DNA from: Gemmatimonadota bacterium
GTDB taxonomy: Bacteria; Gemmatimonadota; Gemmatimonadetes; Longimicrobiales; Gaopeijiaceae
DNA: 36,221 nt
Assembly (NCBI GenBank): GCA_029863525.1
Contig: JAOTVL010000022.1
Span: 1-36,221, forward strand
Direction of reading: 5' to 3'
Below the pieces are notes generated by a model. The model ran no database searches and had not been told where the DNA came from. It saw only the letters and a program-made list of their open reading frames with translations. A program made the position numbers and the translations under genes. Numbering within the stretch: the stretch's first letter is position 1; each line of letters begins with the position of its first letter. This document shows, piece after piece, positions 7,816 through 16,393 of this stretch.

Positions 7816-9777
7816 TCAGCGGTTTTCTCGAAGCCACGTACGCAGGTCGCCGACGTCGTAGGCTCCGTTGTCGTTCCCGATCTCGTCGAGGTACAGTAGC
7901 TCCCCCAGCGTGAGCGACTCGGACGTCGGGTCGAGAAAGACATCGACGAGGTCGGGAACCTCGACGATCCACGCAATCGGGGCCCCGACGTCGACGGTCA
8001 CCGCGGCGGACTCGTCCCCGGACGCGTCGCGCACGGAGAACGTGTACTGGAACGGCCCTTCGTCGCGGAGAGAGCCTACGAGTCGAAGCTCGTCGCCGTA
8101 GGGCTGGAGTGCGAAGCCCGTCGGCAGGTCGCCGACACCCGTGTAGGGTCCTACCCCGCCCGCGATGCGCACCGGAACCTCGAACGTCCGGACGCGCATG
8201 ACCTCGAATGGCTCGGTCGGCTGGATCAGCCTCGGCGTCGCGCCCGTGGACAAGACGATCGTCGCCTGTCCTCCCTCGACGCGCACCTCGTGGACCATGG
8301 CCGCAGCGTATCCGCCCGTGTTGAGCGCCAGCCTGGGATTGGAGTGGAAGGTGAGCTTGCCGCCGTCGGCGCCAAGACCCCACGCGTCGCCGGCCACGCC
8401 ACGGTTTCCGCCCTCGAGCGCCATCCGTCGAAGGCCCCGATCGTCGTCTCCCTCGAGGAGTGTGAGCGGGTACGGATCGTCGGTCGCCGGATCCGGCTTA
8501 TAGCCGAGCGAGAGGCGGGTGTCGCGATGGTAGAAGAGCACGCCCGCCGCGGGCAGACCCGCATCGAACCCGATCTGACCACGGTATTCGACCACCAGGT
8601 ATTCGAGTCCTTCGTCGTCGAGCGGGATCTTCAGCCCCCGGCCCGACGTCTGGATCGGCTCGAGGACGATCTCCTCGTTCCAGACCTCGCCGGGGTCGAC
8701 CAGGTCGACCCAGCCCAGATACGACTTGGTCTCGGCACTCAGGTGGCTCGGGCCGAACGGCTGCCGTACCTCGCCCGCCCCCTCGACCTCTCCGCAGCCC
8801 CACGACCCCGCGGCCATCAGCCCCCAACAACCCAACACCCAGCGGCGTCCCGCCGGGCCGGCCGAACGATCGACCCAGTGGTAGAAGTCCGGAAGGCCCA
8901 GAACGTGACCCCATTCGTGCGAGATGACGTTCGCGATCTGCAGCTCCTCGCCAAGGCAGTCGCTGACGCCTTGCGTGATGTAGCCGTCGACCTCGATGAC
9001 GTCCTTCTCAGGGTGCGCACTCGCGTCGTCGGTCTGGTACGCCGAACCCGTCAGGCCGGACATGCCCCAACGGTGGGGCCAGATCGAGGGACCCCCGCAG
9101 GAGCCGGCGATCTCGAGGAACTCGAGGACGAGCGCGTCGACGATCCCGTCGTCATCGCCGCTGTTCGGGGTGCCGTCCGGTCCGTCGTTGTCGAACAGGC
9201 CGAAGTCGACGCCCCCGTCGACCAAGTCCAGCGCCTCGGTGAAGTACGGGCCCAGGTCGGCGTCCGCGCCGAAGCCGTTCTCGCTGCCCACCACCGTGAG
9301 CATCGGCCGGGAGGTCCGCACCCACGGAAAGACCTCTCCCGTAACCGAGAACATGCCGCCCGACATCTCCTCGTACGCCTGGGTCATCGTCCCTCGCGGC
9401 GCCGGGCCATCGAACAGCACACGGGCCAGCTCGGTCTCGGAGAACTTCGGGTACGGGTCCTCCGAGTCGGAGAAGAGCGCCAGAAGCACGGGGACTCGAG
9501 CCGAGCCCGTCACCGGATCCATCGCGCGCGCGCCAGAGGCCGAGATTCGGAAGAGACCGTTCGGCAATTCGAACGCGGTGGGGTCGCGCTCGATGATCCG
9601 GTAGTACGAGGGCGGGACGTCCACACCGGGCCGAGCCGCTAGCTCGACGTCCTGGGCCTCGACCACGCCGATGGCCATCGGGAGCGCGGCTACGATACCC
9701 GCCACGGTCAGACCGAGCCCGCGCGCCCGGCCCGCCCGAGGGTGCCTCGGCAGGTGGGCTCCGTGGCGGCCACTCAT
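7816..9777 (-). CDS. Secreted M6-family metalloprotease with C-terminal dockerin-like motif
   Basis: A 653-residue exported zinc protease of the immune inhibitor A (M6) type. It has an N-terminal signal region (to VVEAQ, about residue 42), then a catalytic domain with HEWGHVLGLPDFYH, giving zinc ligands H287 and H291 and catalytic E288, and downstream CWGLMAAGSWG as Met-turn. A putative-Ig-like region of about 80 residues (from residue 520) follows. The last 30 residues read LGELLYLDEIG then NDNGAYDVGDLRTWL, a half-dockerin-like calcium loop plus helix. The start ATG overlaps the stop of the upstream lipoprotein as ATGA, so the two are translationally coupled. It probably degrades extracellular protein; the tail suggests attachment to a surface receptor. 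Confidence 0.88.
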   Translation of the reverse strand: MSGRHGAHLPRHPRAGRARGLGLTVAGIVAALPMAIGVVEAQDVELAARPGVDVPPSYYRIIERDPTAFELPNGLFRISASGARAMDPVTGSARVPVLLALFSDSEDPYPKFSETELARVLFDGPAPRGTMTQAYEEMSGGMFSVTGEVFPWVRTSRPMLTVVGSENGFGADADLGPYFTEALDLVDGGVDFGLFDNDGPDGTPNSGDDDGIVDALVLEFLEIAGSCGGPSIWPHRWGMSGLTGSAYQTDDASAHPEKDVIEVDGYITQGVSDCLGEELQIANVISHEWGHVLGLPDFYHWVDRSAGPAGRRWVLGCWGLMAAGSWGCGEVEGAGEVRQPFGPSHLSAETKSYLGWVDLVDPGEVWNEEIVLEPIQTSGRGLKIPLDDEGLEYLVVEYRGQIGFDAGLPAAGVLFYHRDTRLSLGYKPDPATDDPYPLTLLEGDDDRGLRRMALEGGNRGVAGDAWGLGADGGKLTFHSNPRLALNTGGYAAAMVHEVRVEGGQATIVLSTGATPRLIQPTEPFEVMRVRTFEVPVRIAGGVGPYTGVGDLPTGFALQPYGDELRLVGSLRDEGPFQYTFSVRDASGDESAAVTVDVGAPIAWIVEVPDLVDVFLDPTSESLTLGELLYLDEIGNDNGAYDVGDLRTWLRENR

Positions 9778-10151
9778 CGGGAGAACTCCACGGAGTAGGC
9801 GCCCAAGGCTCGGAGCGCGTCATCCGGCCCAGCGACCTGCTCGACGACGACCGCCGGCGGCTGCGTCGTGTCGGCCACCGCAACGCGGAACGACAACTCC
9901 CCGCCGGGCTCGTTGATGAGCACGACCTGAGCGGCGCCGTTGCCGATCCGCGAGAAGACCTCCGTGCCGCCCACAGCGGTAATCTGGCCGATCCCGTCTC
10001 CCAACAATGCGATCACCGCGGCTCCCTCGGCCCCGTTCGGGCCCGTGAGGGTCGCCGTCAGCGTCCCGGGACCTGAAACCGGTCCCTCGTCGGAGCACGC
10101 CGAGAGAAGGCCCGAGAGGGCGAGAAGTCCAGCCAATCGACGAAGCTTCAT
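9774..10151 (-). CDS. Small lipoprotein, possible cohesin-like partner of the M6 protease
   Basis: A 125-residue protein with a clear lipoprotein signal: a basic start, a hydrophobic stretch and lipobox LSAC with C19 as the lipidated residue. The mature part is a short beta-rich domain without a catalytic pattern. It opens GTLTATLTGPNG, has alternating hydrophobic strands (AQVVLINEPGGELSFRVAVAD) and ends GAYSVEFSR. I do not recognise a named family with certainty; strand pattern and size (about 105 residues) are compatible with a small cohesin- or Ig-like fold. It is the first gene of a two-gene unit with the dockerin-tailed protease, overlapping its start by 4 nt. A role as membrane-anchored receptor for that tail is a hypothesis. 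Confidence 0.75.
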   Translation of the reverse strand: MKLRRLAGLLALSGLLSACSDEGPVSGPGTLTATLTGPNGAEGAAVIALLGDGIGQITAVGGTEVFSRIGNGAAQVVLINEPGGELSFRVAVADTTQPPAVVVEQVAGPDDALRALGAYSVEFSR

Positions 10152-10250
10152 GTCACCTCACGCGGTCGCGTCCGAGGGTCCGACTTCCCTGACCGTCGGC
10201 CTGTGTCCGGAAATGTACGGCGACGTCCGGCACACCCTTTCGGGCGTCGG

Positions 10251-12263
10251 TCACGAGACCGGTCGTTCCGTGGGGCGCATCTTCACGGCCCACATTCCCG
10301 AATTGATGTCGGCGAAGAAGATGTGGCCCTTCCAGGGCATCACTCCCCAGGCGGCCGCGGAGTTCGGGATGTACCCCAAGGGGTCGTACGCCTTGTACAC
10401 CGCCATCTCACGACCCTGCGTGTACAGGTTGCCCATCAAGTCCCCGGAGATGTCCACCATCCGGACCCCACCTTCGTAGTAAGCCTGATAGAGCACGTCG
10501 TCTTCCACCCACATGTTGTGCGTCCCGTACTCGCTGACCTCGTAACGGGCCAACTGAACGGGATTCATGGGGTCCGTGAAGTCGACGATCTGCGTGTACC
10601 CCGAGGTGGCGCGGGGATAGCCACCCGTCCCGGTCGCCGGGTCGTACTGCTGACGGTGATCCGGGCCCGTGCCCTCCCACGCCAAGCCGGTACGCTGTAC
10701 CCGCTCGTCTCCCACGATCAGCAGAAAGCGCCCGGTCGACTCCTGGTAATAAGGGAAGACGGCGTGCGTCGATCCCGTCGTCAGCGGGAACGAGGTCACG
10801 AACACCGGGCTCTCGATCGACCCACCCCACCGACCGTCGCCCACGTCGACGACCACGACCCCCGTGCCCCACTCCGCCGAATACGCCAGCCCGTCGTGCA
10901 CCCAGACGTCGTGGACGCGCGAGTCCGGATGGTTGTACTCGCTCACGTAGCGGGGACGGTCCAAATCGCGGACGTCGATGATGACGTATTTGTCTCCGCC
11001 CGCGAGCGCGAACAGGTAGTCGTTCGTGGCGTACATGTTGTGCACGCCGCCGGTGACCCCGTTGCCCTCGAAGGTCGAGGCCACGCGCGGATGCGCGGGA
11101 TCGGCCAGATCGAGGATCACCACACCGTTCCGGCGATTCGAGGCGCCCTCACGCGAGATCGCGGCGTACCGTCCGTCGGGAGACGCCTTCACGTCGTTCG
11201 TGGTTCGCGCGTCGACCTGGATCGAGTCCGTCTTGAAGATGTTCGACGGGTCCGTGACGTCCCACACCATGGAGATGCCGTCCCCGAATTTGGATCCGGT
11301 CAGGGCGTAATCGCGACCGTCGACCCCTTCCCAGATCCAGAGATCGGTCGTGAATACCCGCGCCTCACGCCCCTGTCCGACGACGTCGAGCTTCCGCACC
11401 ACGCCACGCGGGACCACGCGGAAGGAGTATTCGGCGCTGGCTCCCCCAGTCGACGCCACCGCCGTGTAGACGCCCGGGACGTCCGCGACCATGCGCCCCC
11501 TCAGGATCTGAGCGGGCCCGGCCGGAGCGACGATCGAATCGTCCGGCTGGTATGCGTAGCTCCATGAGATCGGCGCTCCGCTCACCGTTGAGCCGTCAGC
11601 CGCGACCGCCGTCGCCACGAAGTTCTGAACGTCCCCGGTCCGTACCTGGGCCTGCCCGCCCCGGAGCACGATGCGCTCGACGGGCGACGCGCTGACGGAG
11701 TGTGTCACGCGTCCGCTGACGCCGTCCACCGTTCCGACGATTGAAACCGTCCCGGGCGAAACGCCCCGCACGTTTCCAAAATCGTCCACGCTCGCCACCG
11801 ATGGATCGGTGCTGCTCCAGCTCGCCTCCGGGTACGGACGCTCCGAGCCGTCCGCGTGGACGGCCACTACGTCGTGCTCGATACGCGACCCGACGAAGAG
11901 GCGTCCGTCGTCGTGCACCACCTCGACACGCTCTACCGCCGGCCAATCCACGACCACCGGGATCTCCAGCACGACCGGAGCCGACCCGTCCTCGGGCACG
12001 CTCGAGACGAAAATCATGTACTCGCCCGCGGCCAGTCCTGTGACCTGCCCGTCCTCCAACCGCACGCCGTCCCGTGAGCCACCGACCCGAAGAGGAGCGG
12101 CGACCGGCCGGCCGTCCGGTCCGAGCGCGCGAACCACGAGCGGTACGCTCTGCCCCGCCACGACTTCCACGCGCGCGGGCTCCGAAACGAGCCGGGTCAC
12201 CGTCTGGGCCGCCAGGGGCCTGGCGAGGAGGGCGAAGAAGGCCAACACGATCAATCGTTGCAT
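10251..12263 (-). CDS. Exported Big2/LVIVD-repeat protein
   Basis: A 670-residue protein with a signal peptide (QRLIVLAFFALLARPLAAQ, cleavage about residue 19). Residues of about 20-290 hold Ig-like domains, including a bacterial Big2-type domain (ADGSERPYPEASWSSTDPSVASVD...GTVSIVGTVDG). Residues of about 300-665 form a beta-propeller-like region of LVIVD-type repeats, each naming a strand such as GVVILDLADPAHP, YVIIDVRDLDRP, GVVVVDVGDG and QIVDFTDPMNP. Such proteins are surface or secreted and of unknown function; binding or adhesion is plausible. No catalytic residues are evident. It is transcribed away from the SUF operon, from a shared 203-nt gap, and the next gene on the strand begins 99 nt beyond its stop. 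Confidence 0.82.
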   Translation of the reverse strand: MQRLIVLAFFALLARPLAAQTVTRLVSEPARVEVVAGQSVPLVVRALGPDGRPVAAPLRVGGSRDGVRLEDGQVTGLAAGEYMIFVSSVPEDGSAPVVLEIPVVVDWPAVERVEVVHDDGRLFVGSRIEHDVVAVHADGSERPYPEASWSSTDPSVASVDDFGNVRGVSPGTVSIVGTVDGVSGRVTHSVSASPVERIVLRGGQAQVRTGDVQNFVATAVAADGSTVSGAPISWSYAYQPDDSIVAPAGPAQILRGRMVADVPGVYTAVASTGGASAEYSFRVVPRGVVRKLDVVGQGREARVFTTDLWIWEGVDGRDYALTGSKFGDGISMVWDVTDPSNIFKTDSIQVDARTTNDVKASPDGRYAAISREGASNRRNGVVILDLADPAHPRVASTFEGNGVTGGVHNMYATNDYLFALAGGDKYVIIDVRDLDRPRYVSEYNHPDSRVHDVWVHDGLAYSAEWGTGVVVVDVGDGRWGGSIESPVFVTSFPLTTGSTHAVFPYYQESTGRFLLIVGDERVQRTGLAWEGTGPDHRQQYDPATGTGGYPRATSGYTQIVDFTDPMNPVQLARYEVSEYGTHNMWVEDDVLYQAYYEGGVRMVDISGDLMGNLYTQGREMAVYKAYDPLGYIPNSAAAWGVMPWKGHIFFADINSGMWAVKMRPTERPVS

Positions 12264-12322
12264 GGTCGTCTCACGGCTGAAAATCAGGGCTCCCCGCAGG
12301 ACACCGCAGGGCCCGGATTCCT

Positions 12323-12351
12323 TGTTTAACCCCGGTGGAACAGTGGGGCAA
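12323..12351 (-). promoter_or_regulatory. Possible promoter of the LVIVD protein gene
   Basis: Read on the minus strand, TTGCCC (12351-12346) is followed after exactly 17 nt by TAAACA (12328-12323), a fair match to -35 and -10 elements. The expected start point is near 12316, leaving about 53 nt of leader. The call rests on sequence match and position only. Confidence 0.3.
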
Positions 12352-12358
12352 GCCGCAG

Positions 12359-12387
12359 TTGACCACCCCCTGGCCGGGGTCTAGCTT
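12359..12387 (+). promoter_or_regulatory. Possible promoter of the SUF operon
   Basis: TTGACC (12359-12364) lies 17 nt before TAGCTT (12382-12387), a good -35 and a weaker -10 for a housekeeping sigma factor. The predicted start is near 12394, just before the palindrome at 12404-12416. It is back to back with the minus-strand candidate for the LVIVD gene. Confidence 0.4.
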
Positions 12388-12403
12388 TCGGGTACCTGAA
12401 ATA

Positions 12404-12416
12404 GAGAATCATTCTT
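12404..12416 (+). promoter_or_regulatory. Fur-box-like palindrome ahead of sufC
   Basis: GAGAAT-C-ATTCTT is an inverted repeat with one mismatched pair, in an AT-rich patch inside very GC-rich DNA. Extended by one base each side, it matches 9 of 14 arm positions of the Fur 7-1-7 consensus TGATAAT-N-ATTATCA. It sits just downstream of the predicted start point and about 50 nt before sufC, a position suited to repression. SUF operons are commonly controlled by iron (Fur) or Fe-S status (IscR or a related Rrf2 protein); which regulator binds here is unknown. Confidence 0.4.
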
Positions 12417-12466
12417 GATAAGCGGCGTCCCTCCCCAGGGACCCGCTTCAATTGTCTGAGGAATCC

Positions 12467-13258
12467 ATGAACGACGCACCCATCCTCCGAATCCAGGGCC
12501 TCGAAGCCCAGGTGGCGGACGAAGATCTCGGCATTCTCAAGGGCGTGGATCTCGAGATCGCCGCAGGAGAGATTCACGCGATCATGGGACCCAACGGTTC
12601 TGGCAAGAGCACGCTGGCCAAGGTGCTCGCGGGACATCCCGGCTACGAGGTCACGAGTGGCTCGGTGGAGTTTCGCGGCGAGAATCTGCTCGAGCTCGAG
12701 ACCGACGAGCGCTCGAAAGCCGGTGTCTTCCTGGCGTTCCAGTATCCGGTGGAGATCCCGGGTGTCTCGATCGCCAACTTCTTGAGAGCGGCCGTCCAGG
12801 CGCATCTGCCCGAGGGCGAGGAGCTGGACATCTTCGACTACACGGACATGCTGACCGAGCGGATGGAAATGCTCGACATGGACGTCGCTTTCGCCGAGCG
12901 GCATGTCAACGATGGCTTCAGCGGCGGTGAGAAGAAGCGCAACGAGATCCTCCAGATGGCCATGCTGAAGCCGAAGCTGGCCGTGATGGACGAGACCGAC
13001 TCCGGGCTCGACATCGACGCGCTCAAGATCGTAGCGGAGGGTGTGAACAAGCTGCTCGCCGAGGAGCCGTCGATGGGTGTGCTGCTCATCACGCACTACC
13101 AGCGGTTGCTCGACTACATCAAGCCCGACCACGTGCACGTCATGGTGGACGGGCGTATCGTCCAATCCGGAGGTCCCGAGGTCGCGCTGGAGCTCGAGGC
13201 GGACGGCTACAAAGTGTACGAGGATGCGAGCGACGCGACGCACGCCGCAAACGCCTGA
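12467..13258 (+). CDS. sufC: SufC, Fe-S cluster assembly ATPase
   Basis: A 263-residue ABC-type ATPase that partners SufB and SufD on the cytosolic Fe-S scaffold. Walker A is GPNGSGKST at 41-49, the ABC signature [10 protein letters not shown] around 151-160, and Walker [13 protein letters not shown] with D175 and E176. The signature variant GGEKKRNE and the MDETDSGLD form are specific to SufC. A TTG at 12452 would add five residues; I chose ATG 12467, which has GAGGA five to nine bases upstream. It is the first gene of the operon, which is less common than a sufB-first order. sufB follows after 32 nt. Confidence 0.97.
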   Translation: MNDAPILRIQGLEAQVADEDLGILKGVDLEIAAGEIHAIMGPNGSGKSTLAKVLAGHPGYEVTSGSVEFRGENLLELETDERSKAGVFLAFQYPVEIPGVSIANFLRAAVQAHLPEGEELDIFDYTDMLTERMEMLDMDVAFAERHVNDGFSGGEKKRNEILQMAMLKPKLAVMDETDSGLDIDALKIVAEGVNKLLAEEPSMGVLLITHYQRLLDYIKPDHVHVMVDGRIVQSGGPEVALELEADGYKVYEDASDATHAANA

Positions 13259-13290
13259 CCGTCCTCGCACCGCTCTAGGAGAATCGCCGC

Positions 13291-14706
13291 ATGCCGCGCA
13301 ACGAGACAATTCAGGACCTCAAGCTCGACGAATACAAGTACGACTTCATCACCACGTCGGAGCCGACGTTCCGAGCCGAGAAAGGCCTTTCCGAGCGCGT
13401 TGTCCGTCAGATCTCGGCCCACAAAGACGAGCCCGCGTGGATGCTCGACTTCAGGCTCAAAGCGCTCGAGGTCTACGAGTCGAAGCCGATGCCCAAGTGG
13501 GGTGGTGACCTCGACAGCCTCGAAGAGGTGCTCGACGAGATCTACTTCTACGTGCGCCCTCAGGACCGGATGGAGCGCTCCTGGGACGACGTGCCCGACG
13601 AGATCAAGGAGACCTTCGAGAAGCTCGGGATTCCCGAGGCCGAGCGCGAGATTCTCGCTGGCGTCGGCGCTCAGTACGAGTCGGAGATGGTCTACCACTC
13701 ACTCCGGGAAGAGTGGGAAAAGCAGGGGGTCATCTTCGACTCCATCGAAGACGGCCTCAAGAACCACCCGGAACTGTTCCGGGAGCATTTCGGGACGATC
13801 ATCCCGACGGGGGACAACAAGTTCTCCGCCATGAACTCGGCTGTTTGGTCGGGTGGCTCGTTCGTGTACATCCCGAAGGGCGTGTCACTGGATACCCCGC
13901 TCCAGGCGTACTTCCGTGTGAACCAAGAGCGAATGGGGCAGTTCGAGCGGACCTTGATCATCGTAGACGAGGGCGCGCAGGCGCACTACATCGAGGGGTG
14001 TACGGCCCCCGTCTATTCGACCGAGTCGTTCCACTCGGGCGTCATCGAGATCATCGTCAAGAAGAACGCTCGCTTCCGATACACGACCATTCAGAACTGG
14101 TCGAACAACATGTACAACCTGGTCACCCAGCGCGCGATCGTGGAAGCGGGCGGCCACATGGAATGGCTGGACGGCAACCTCGGCTCCAAGCTGACCATGA
14201 AGTACCCGTCCTGCTATCTCATGGGTGAGGGCGCCCACGGCGAGATCCTCTCGATCGCCTACTCGGGTGACGGGCAGCACCAGGACACGGGCGGAAAGGT
14301 CGTGCACGCCGCTCCGTACACGACGTCTTCGATCGTTTCGAAGTCGATCTCCAAGGGTCACGGACGCTCGACGTACCGCGGCCTCTGCAAGGTTCATGAG
14401 GGCGCGCACCATGCCCGCTCCAACGTCGAATGCGACGCCCTCCTGATCGACGACACGTCACGCACGGACACCTACCCCTATATCGAGATCGAGGAACACG
14501 ATGCGAACGTCGGGCACGAGGCCTCGGTCTCGAAGATCGGCGAAGAGCAGCTCTTCTACCTGATGAGCCGGGGGATCTCCGAGGAGGAGGCGATGGCGAT
14601 GATCGTCCGCGGCTTCATCGAGCCGATCGCGAAGGAGCTTCCGCTCGAATACGCAGTCGAGCTGAACCGACTCATCGAACTCGAAATGGAAGGGTCGGTG
14701 GGCTGA
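13291..14706 (+). CDS. sufB: SufB, Fe-S cluster scaffold protein
   Basis: A 471-residue SufB with the normal family length and no gaps. The N-terminal half contains the expected helical region ([25 protein letters not shown]), and the beta-helix core follows. The conserved cysteine that receives sulfur or nucleates the cluster is C381 ([11 protein letters not shown]), and [22 protein letters not shown] is the C-terminal signature. With SufC and SufD it forms the SufBC2D scaffold. An AGGAGAA run lies a few bases before the ATG. sufD begins two bases after its stop, so the operon is tight. Confidence 0.98.
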   Translation: MPRNETIQDLKLDEYKYDFITTSEPTFRAEKGLSERVVRQISAHKDEPAWMLDFRLKALEVYESKPMPKWGGDLDSLEEVLDEIYFYVRPQDRMERSWDDVPDEIKETFEKLGIPEAEREILAGVGAQYESEMVYHSLREEWEKQGVIFDSIEDGLKNHPELFREHFGTIIPTGDNKFSAMNSAVWSGGSFVYIPKGVSLDTPLQAYFRVNQERMGQFERTLIIVDEGAQAHYIEGCTAPVYSTESFHSGVIEIIVKKNARFRYTTIQNWSNNMYNLVTQRAIVEAGGHMEWLDGNLGSKLTMKYPSCYLMGEGAHGEILSIAYSGDGQHQDTGGKVVHAAPYTTSSIVSKSISKGHGRSTYRGLCKVHEGAHHARSNVECDALLIDDTSRTDTYPYIEIEEHDANVGHEASVSKIGEEQLFYLMSRGISEEEAMAMIVRGFIEPIAKELPLEYAVELNRLIELEMEGSVG

Positions 14707-14708
14707 AC

Positions 14709-16067
14709 ATGGCGAGCACTACATTGACCGATATCGGACTGACGGAAGGTGTCACCGAGGCGCTCAACGGGGCGTCGGTAGAGCGGATCGCACTCGCAGA
14801 GCCGGAGTGGCTTCGTGAGCGCCGCGTGGCCGCCTGGGATGTGTACGAGCGCAGCCCCATGCCGACGACCAAGCTCGAAGAGTGGCGATATACGGACCTC
14901 CGCAAGAAGCTCGACTTGGAAGCGCTGCGCCTCTCCGAGTCGGAGACCGCACCCGACGACCCGACCGCCTGGCCCGAGCGACTGCGCGCGACCATGGACG
15001 AAGACCACGAGGCATCCGGTCACATCGTGATCGTCGACGGCCACGTGGTTCACGCCGACCTCGCGCCCGAGTTGGAGGTGCAGGGCGTCGTGCTCACGTC
15101 GCTCCACGCCGCGGTCCAGAACCACGAGGAGCTGACCCGAGAGCATCTGGCCACGAAGGCGGTCCCGGCGGAGGAAGGGAAGTTCGCCGCATTGAACGCC
15201 GCCCTTTGGTCAGACGGCATCTTCCTGCATGTGCCGAAGGGTGTGCAGCTCGACCTGCCGATCCGCGTCACGCGCTGGTTGAGCGAGCCCGGTACCGCGT
15301 ATTTCAGCCGTGTGCTCATCATCGCGGACCGCGATAGCAGGGTTTCGTACGTGGACGAAGTCGTCTCAGACGATTTCGAAACCCAGACGCTCACCTCCAC
15401 CGCGGTGGAGGTCATTGCCGACCAGGGCTCGCAAGTCCAGTACGTCGCGCTGCAGCGCCTTGGCCGGAACGCCTTCTATCAGTCGGTCCAGAGGACGCTC
15501 GCGGGGCGGGACGCCACCCTGGATACGCTCAACGTCGCCTTGGGCGCATCGGTCACGAGGGTCGACCTGAACGCACGTCTCCTCGGGCCGGGTGCGAGCT
15601 CGGACATGCTGGGCCTCTACTTCGGCGACGGCGACCAGCATTTCGACTTCAACACGAGCCAGGACCACGTCACACCCCACACGAGCAGCGATCTCCTCTA
15701 CAAGGGCGCCCTCGACGGGCACAGCCGGTCGGTCTTCCGCGGTATCATCCGGGTCCATCCCGGGGCGCAGCAGACGGACGCGTATCAGACCAACCGGAAC
15801 CTCCTGTTGTCTCCCGGTGCGCGGGCAGACTCGTTGCCCAATCTCGAGATCGAGGCGGACGACGTGAAATGCTCGCATGGCGCGACCGTCGGTCAACTCG
15901 ACGCGGAAGCGAAGTTCTACCTGATGAGTCGGGGATTGGATCGTGTCCAAGCCGAGCGGCTGGTCGTGCTCGGGTTCCTCGGCGAAGTCCTCTCGAAGCT
16001 CCCGCTGGGAGGCGTCGTAGAGAAGGTGACCGGGGTCATCGAGCAGAAGCTCGCTCAGCACCGGTAG
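14709..16067 (+). CDS. sufD: SufD, Fe-S cluster assembly protein
   Basis: A 452-residue SufD. The N-terminal helical part includes PMPTTKLEEWRYTDL, the family hallmark (LP...K.E.WRYT.L). The core ends with VKCSHGATVGQLDAEAKFYLMSRG, where H390 in CSHGAT corresponds to the conserved SufD histidine at the SufB interface. The frame is open back to 14430 through sufB; ATG 14709, two bases after the sufB stop, is the sensible start. The Rieske gene follows after six bases. Confidence 0.96.
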   Translation: MASTTLTDIGLTEGVTEALNGASVERIALAEPEWLRERRVAAWDVYERSPMPTTKLEEWRYTDLRKKLDLEALRLSESETAPDDPTAWPERLRATMDEDHEASGHIVIVDGHVVHADLAPELEVQGVVLTSLHAAVQNHEELTREHLATKAVPAEEGKFAALNAALWSDGIFLHVPKGVQLDLPIRVTRWLSEPGTAYFSRVLIIADRDSRVSYVDEVVSDDFETQTLTSTAVEVIADQGSQVQYVALQRLGRNAFYQSVQRTLAGRDATLDTLNVALGASVTRVDLNARLLGPGASSDMLGLYFGDGDQHFDFNTSQDHVTPHTSSDLLYKGALDGHSRSVFRGIIRVHPGAQQTDAYQTNRNLLLSPGARADSLPNLEIEADDVKCSHGATVGQLDAEAKFYLMSRGLDRVQAERLVVLGFLGEVLSKLPLGGVVEKVTGVIEQKLAQHR

Positions 16068-16073
16068 TCAGGC

Positions 16074-16385
16074 GTGGCAAAGTGGGTGAGAGTCGCCTCG
16101 GAGCAGGATTGCCCGGTGGGTGAGCTGAAGGGCGTGAGCGCCGACGGTGTCCAGATCGTACTCGCCAACGTCGAGGGCGACATCTGCGCGCTGCTCGACC
16201 GCTGCTCGCATGAAGACTATCCGCTCTCCGATGGAGAGCTCGACGGTCGCGACGTGGTCTGCATGTACCACGGGGCCCGTTTCGACTCGTGCAGCGGCGC
16301 GCGGAAGACGCTTCCCGCGATCCGGCCGGTCCGATCGTTCCCCGTGGACGTGCGGGACGGCGACGTCTACATCGACATGGAGTAG
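16074..16385 (+). CDS. Rieske [2Fe-2S] ferredoxin-like protein of the SUF operon
   Basis: A 103-residue soluble Rieske protein with a GTG start. The cluster ligands are complete: C44 and H46 (CSHEDYPL) and C63 and H66 (CMYHGARFD). It looks like the non-haem dioxygenase ferredoxin type (NirD/BphF-like), with no signal peptide or membrane anchor. A Rieske or dioxygenase-ferredoxin gene is seen within SUF operons of several GC-rich bacteria. Its role there is not settled; electron delivery for cluster assembly or repair is a guess. It lies between sufD (6 nt) and sufS (8 nt). Confidence 0.93.
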   Translation: MAKWVRVASEQDCPVGELKGVSADGVQIVLANVEGDICALLDRCSHEDYPLSDGELDGRDVVCMYHGARFDSCSGARKTLPAIRPVRSFPVDVRDGDVYIDME

Positions 16386-16393
16386 CTTCATAC

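Noticed and set aside
8290..9642. 450-codon open frame on the plus strand
   Set aside because: It lies wholly opposite the M6 protease gene, has no recognisable domain and an Arg/Pro/Asp-heavy composition typical of antisense frames in GC-rich DNA.
10203..11567. 454-codon open frame on the plus strand
   Set aside because: Antisense to the LVIVD protein gene, which has a signal peptide and recognisable repeats; this frame has neither.
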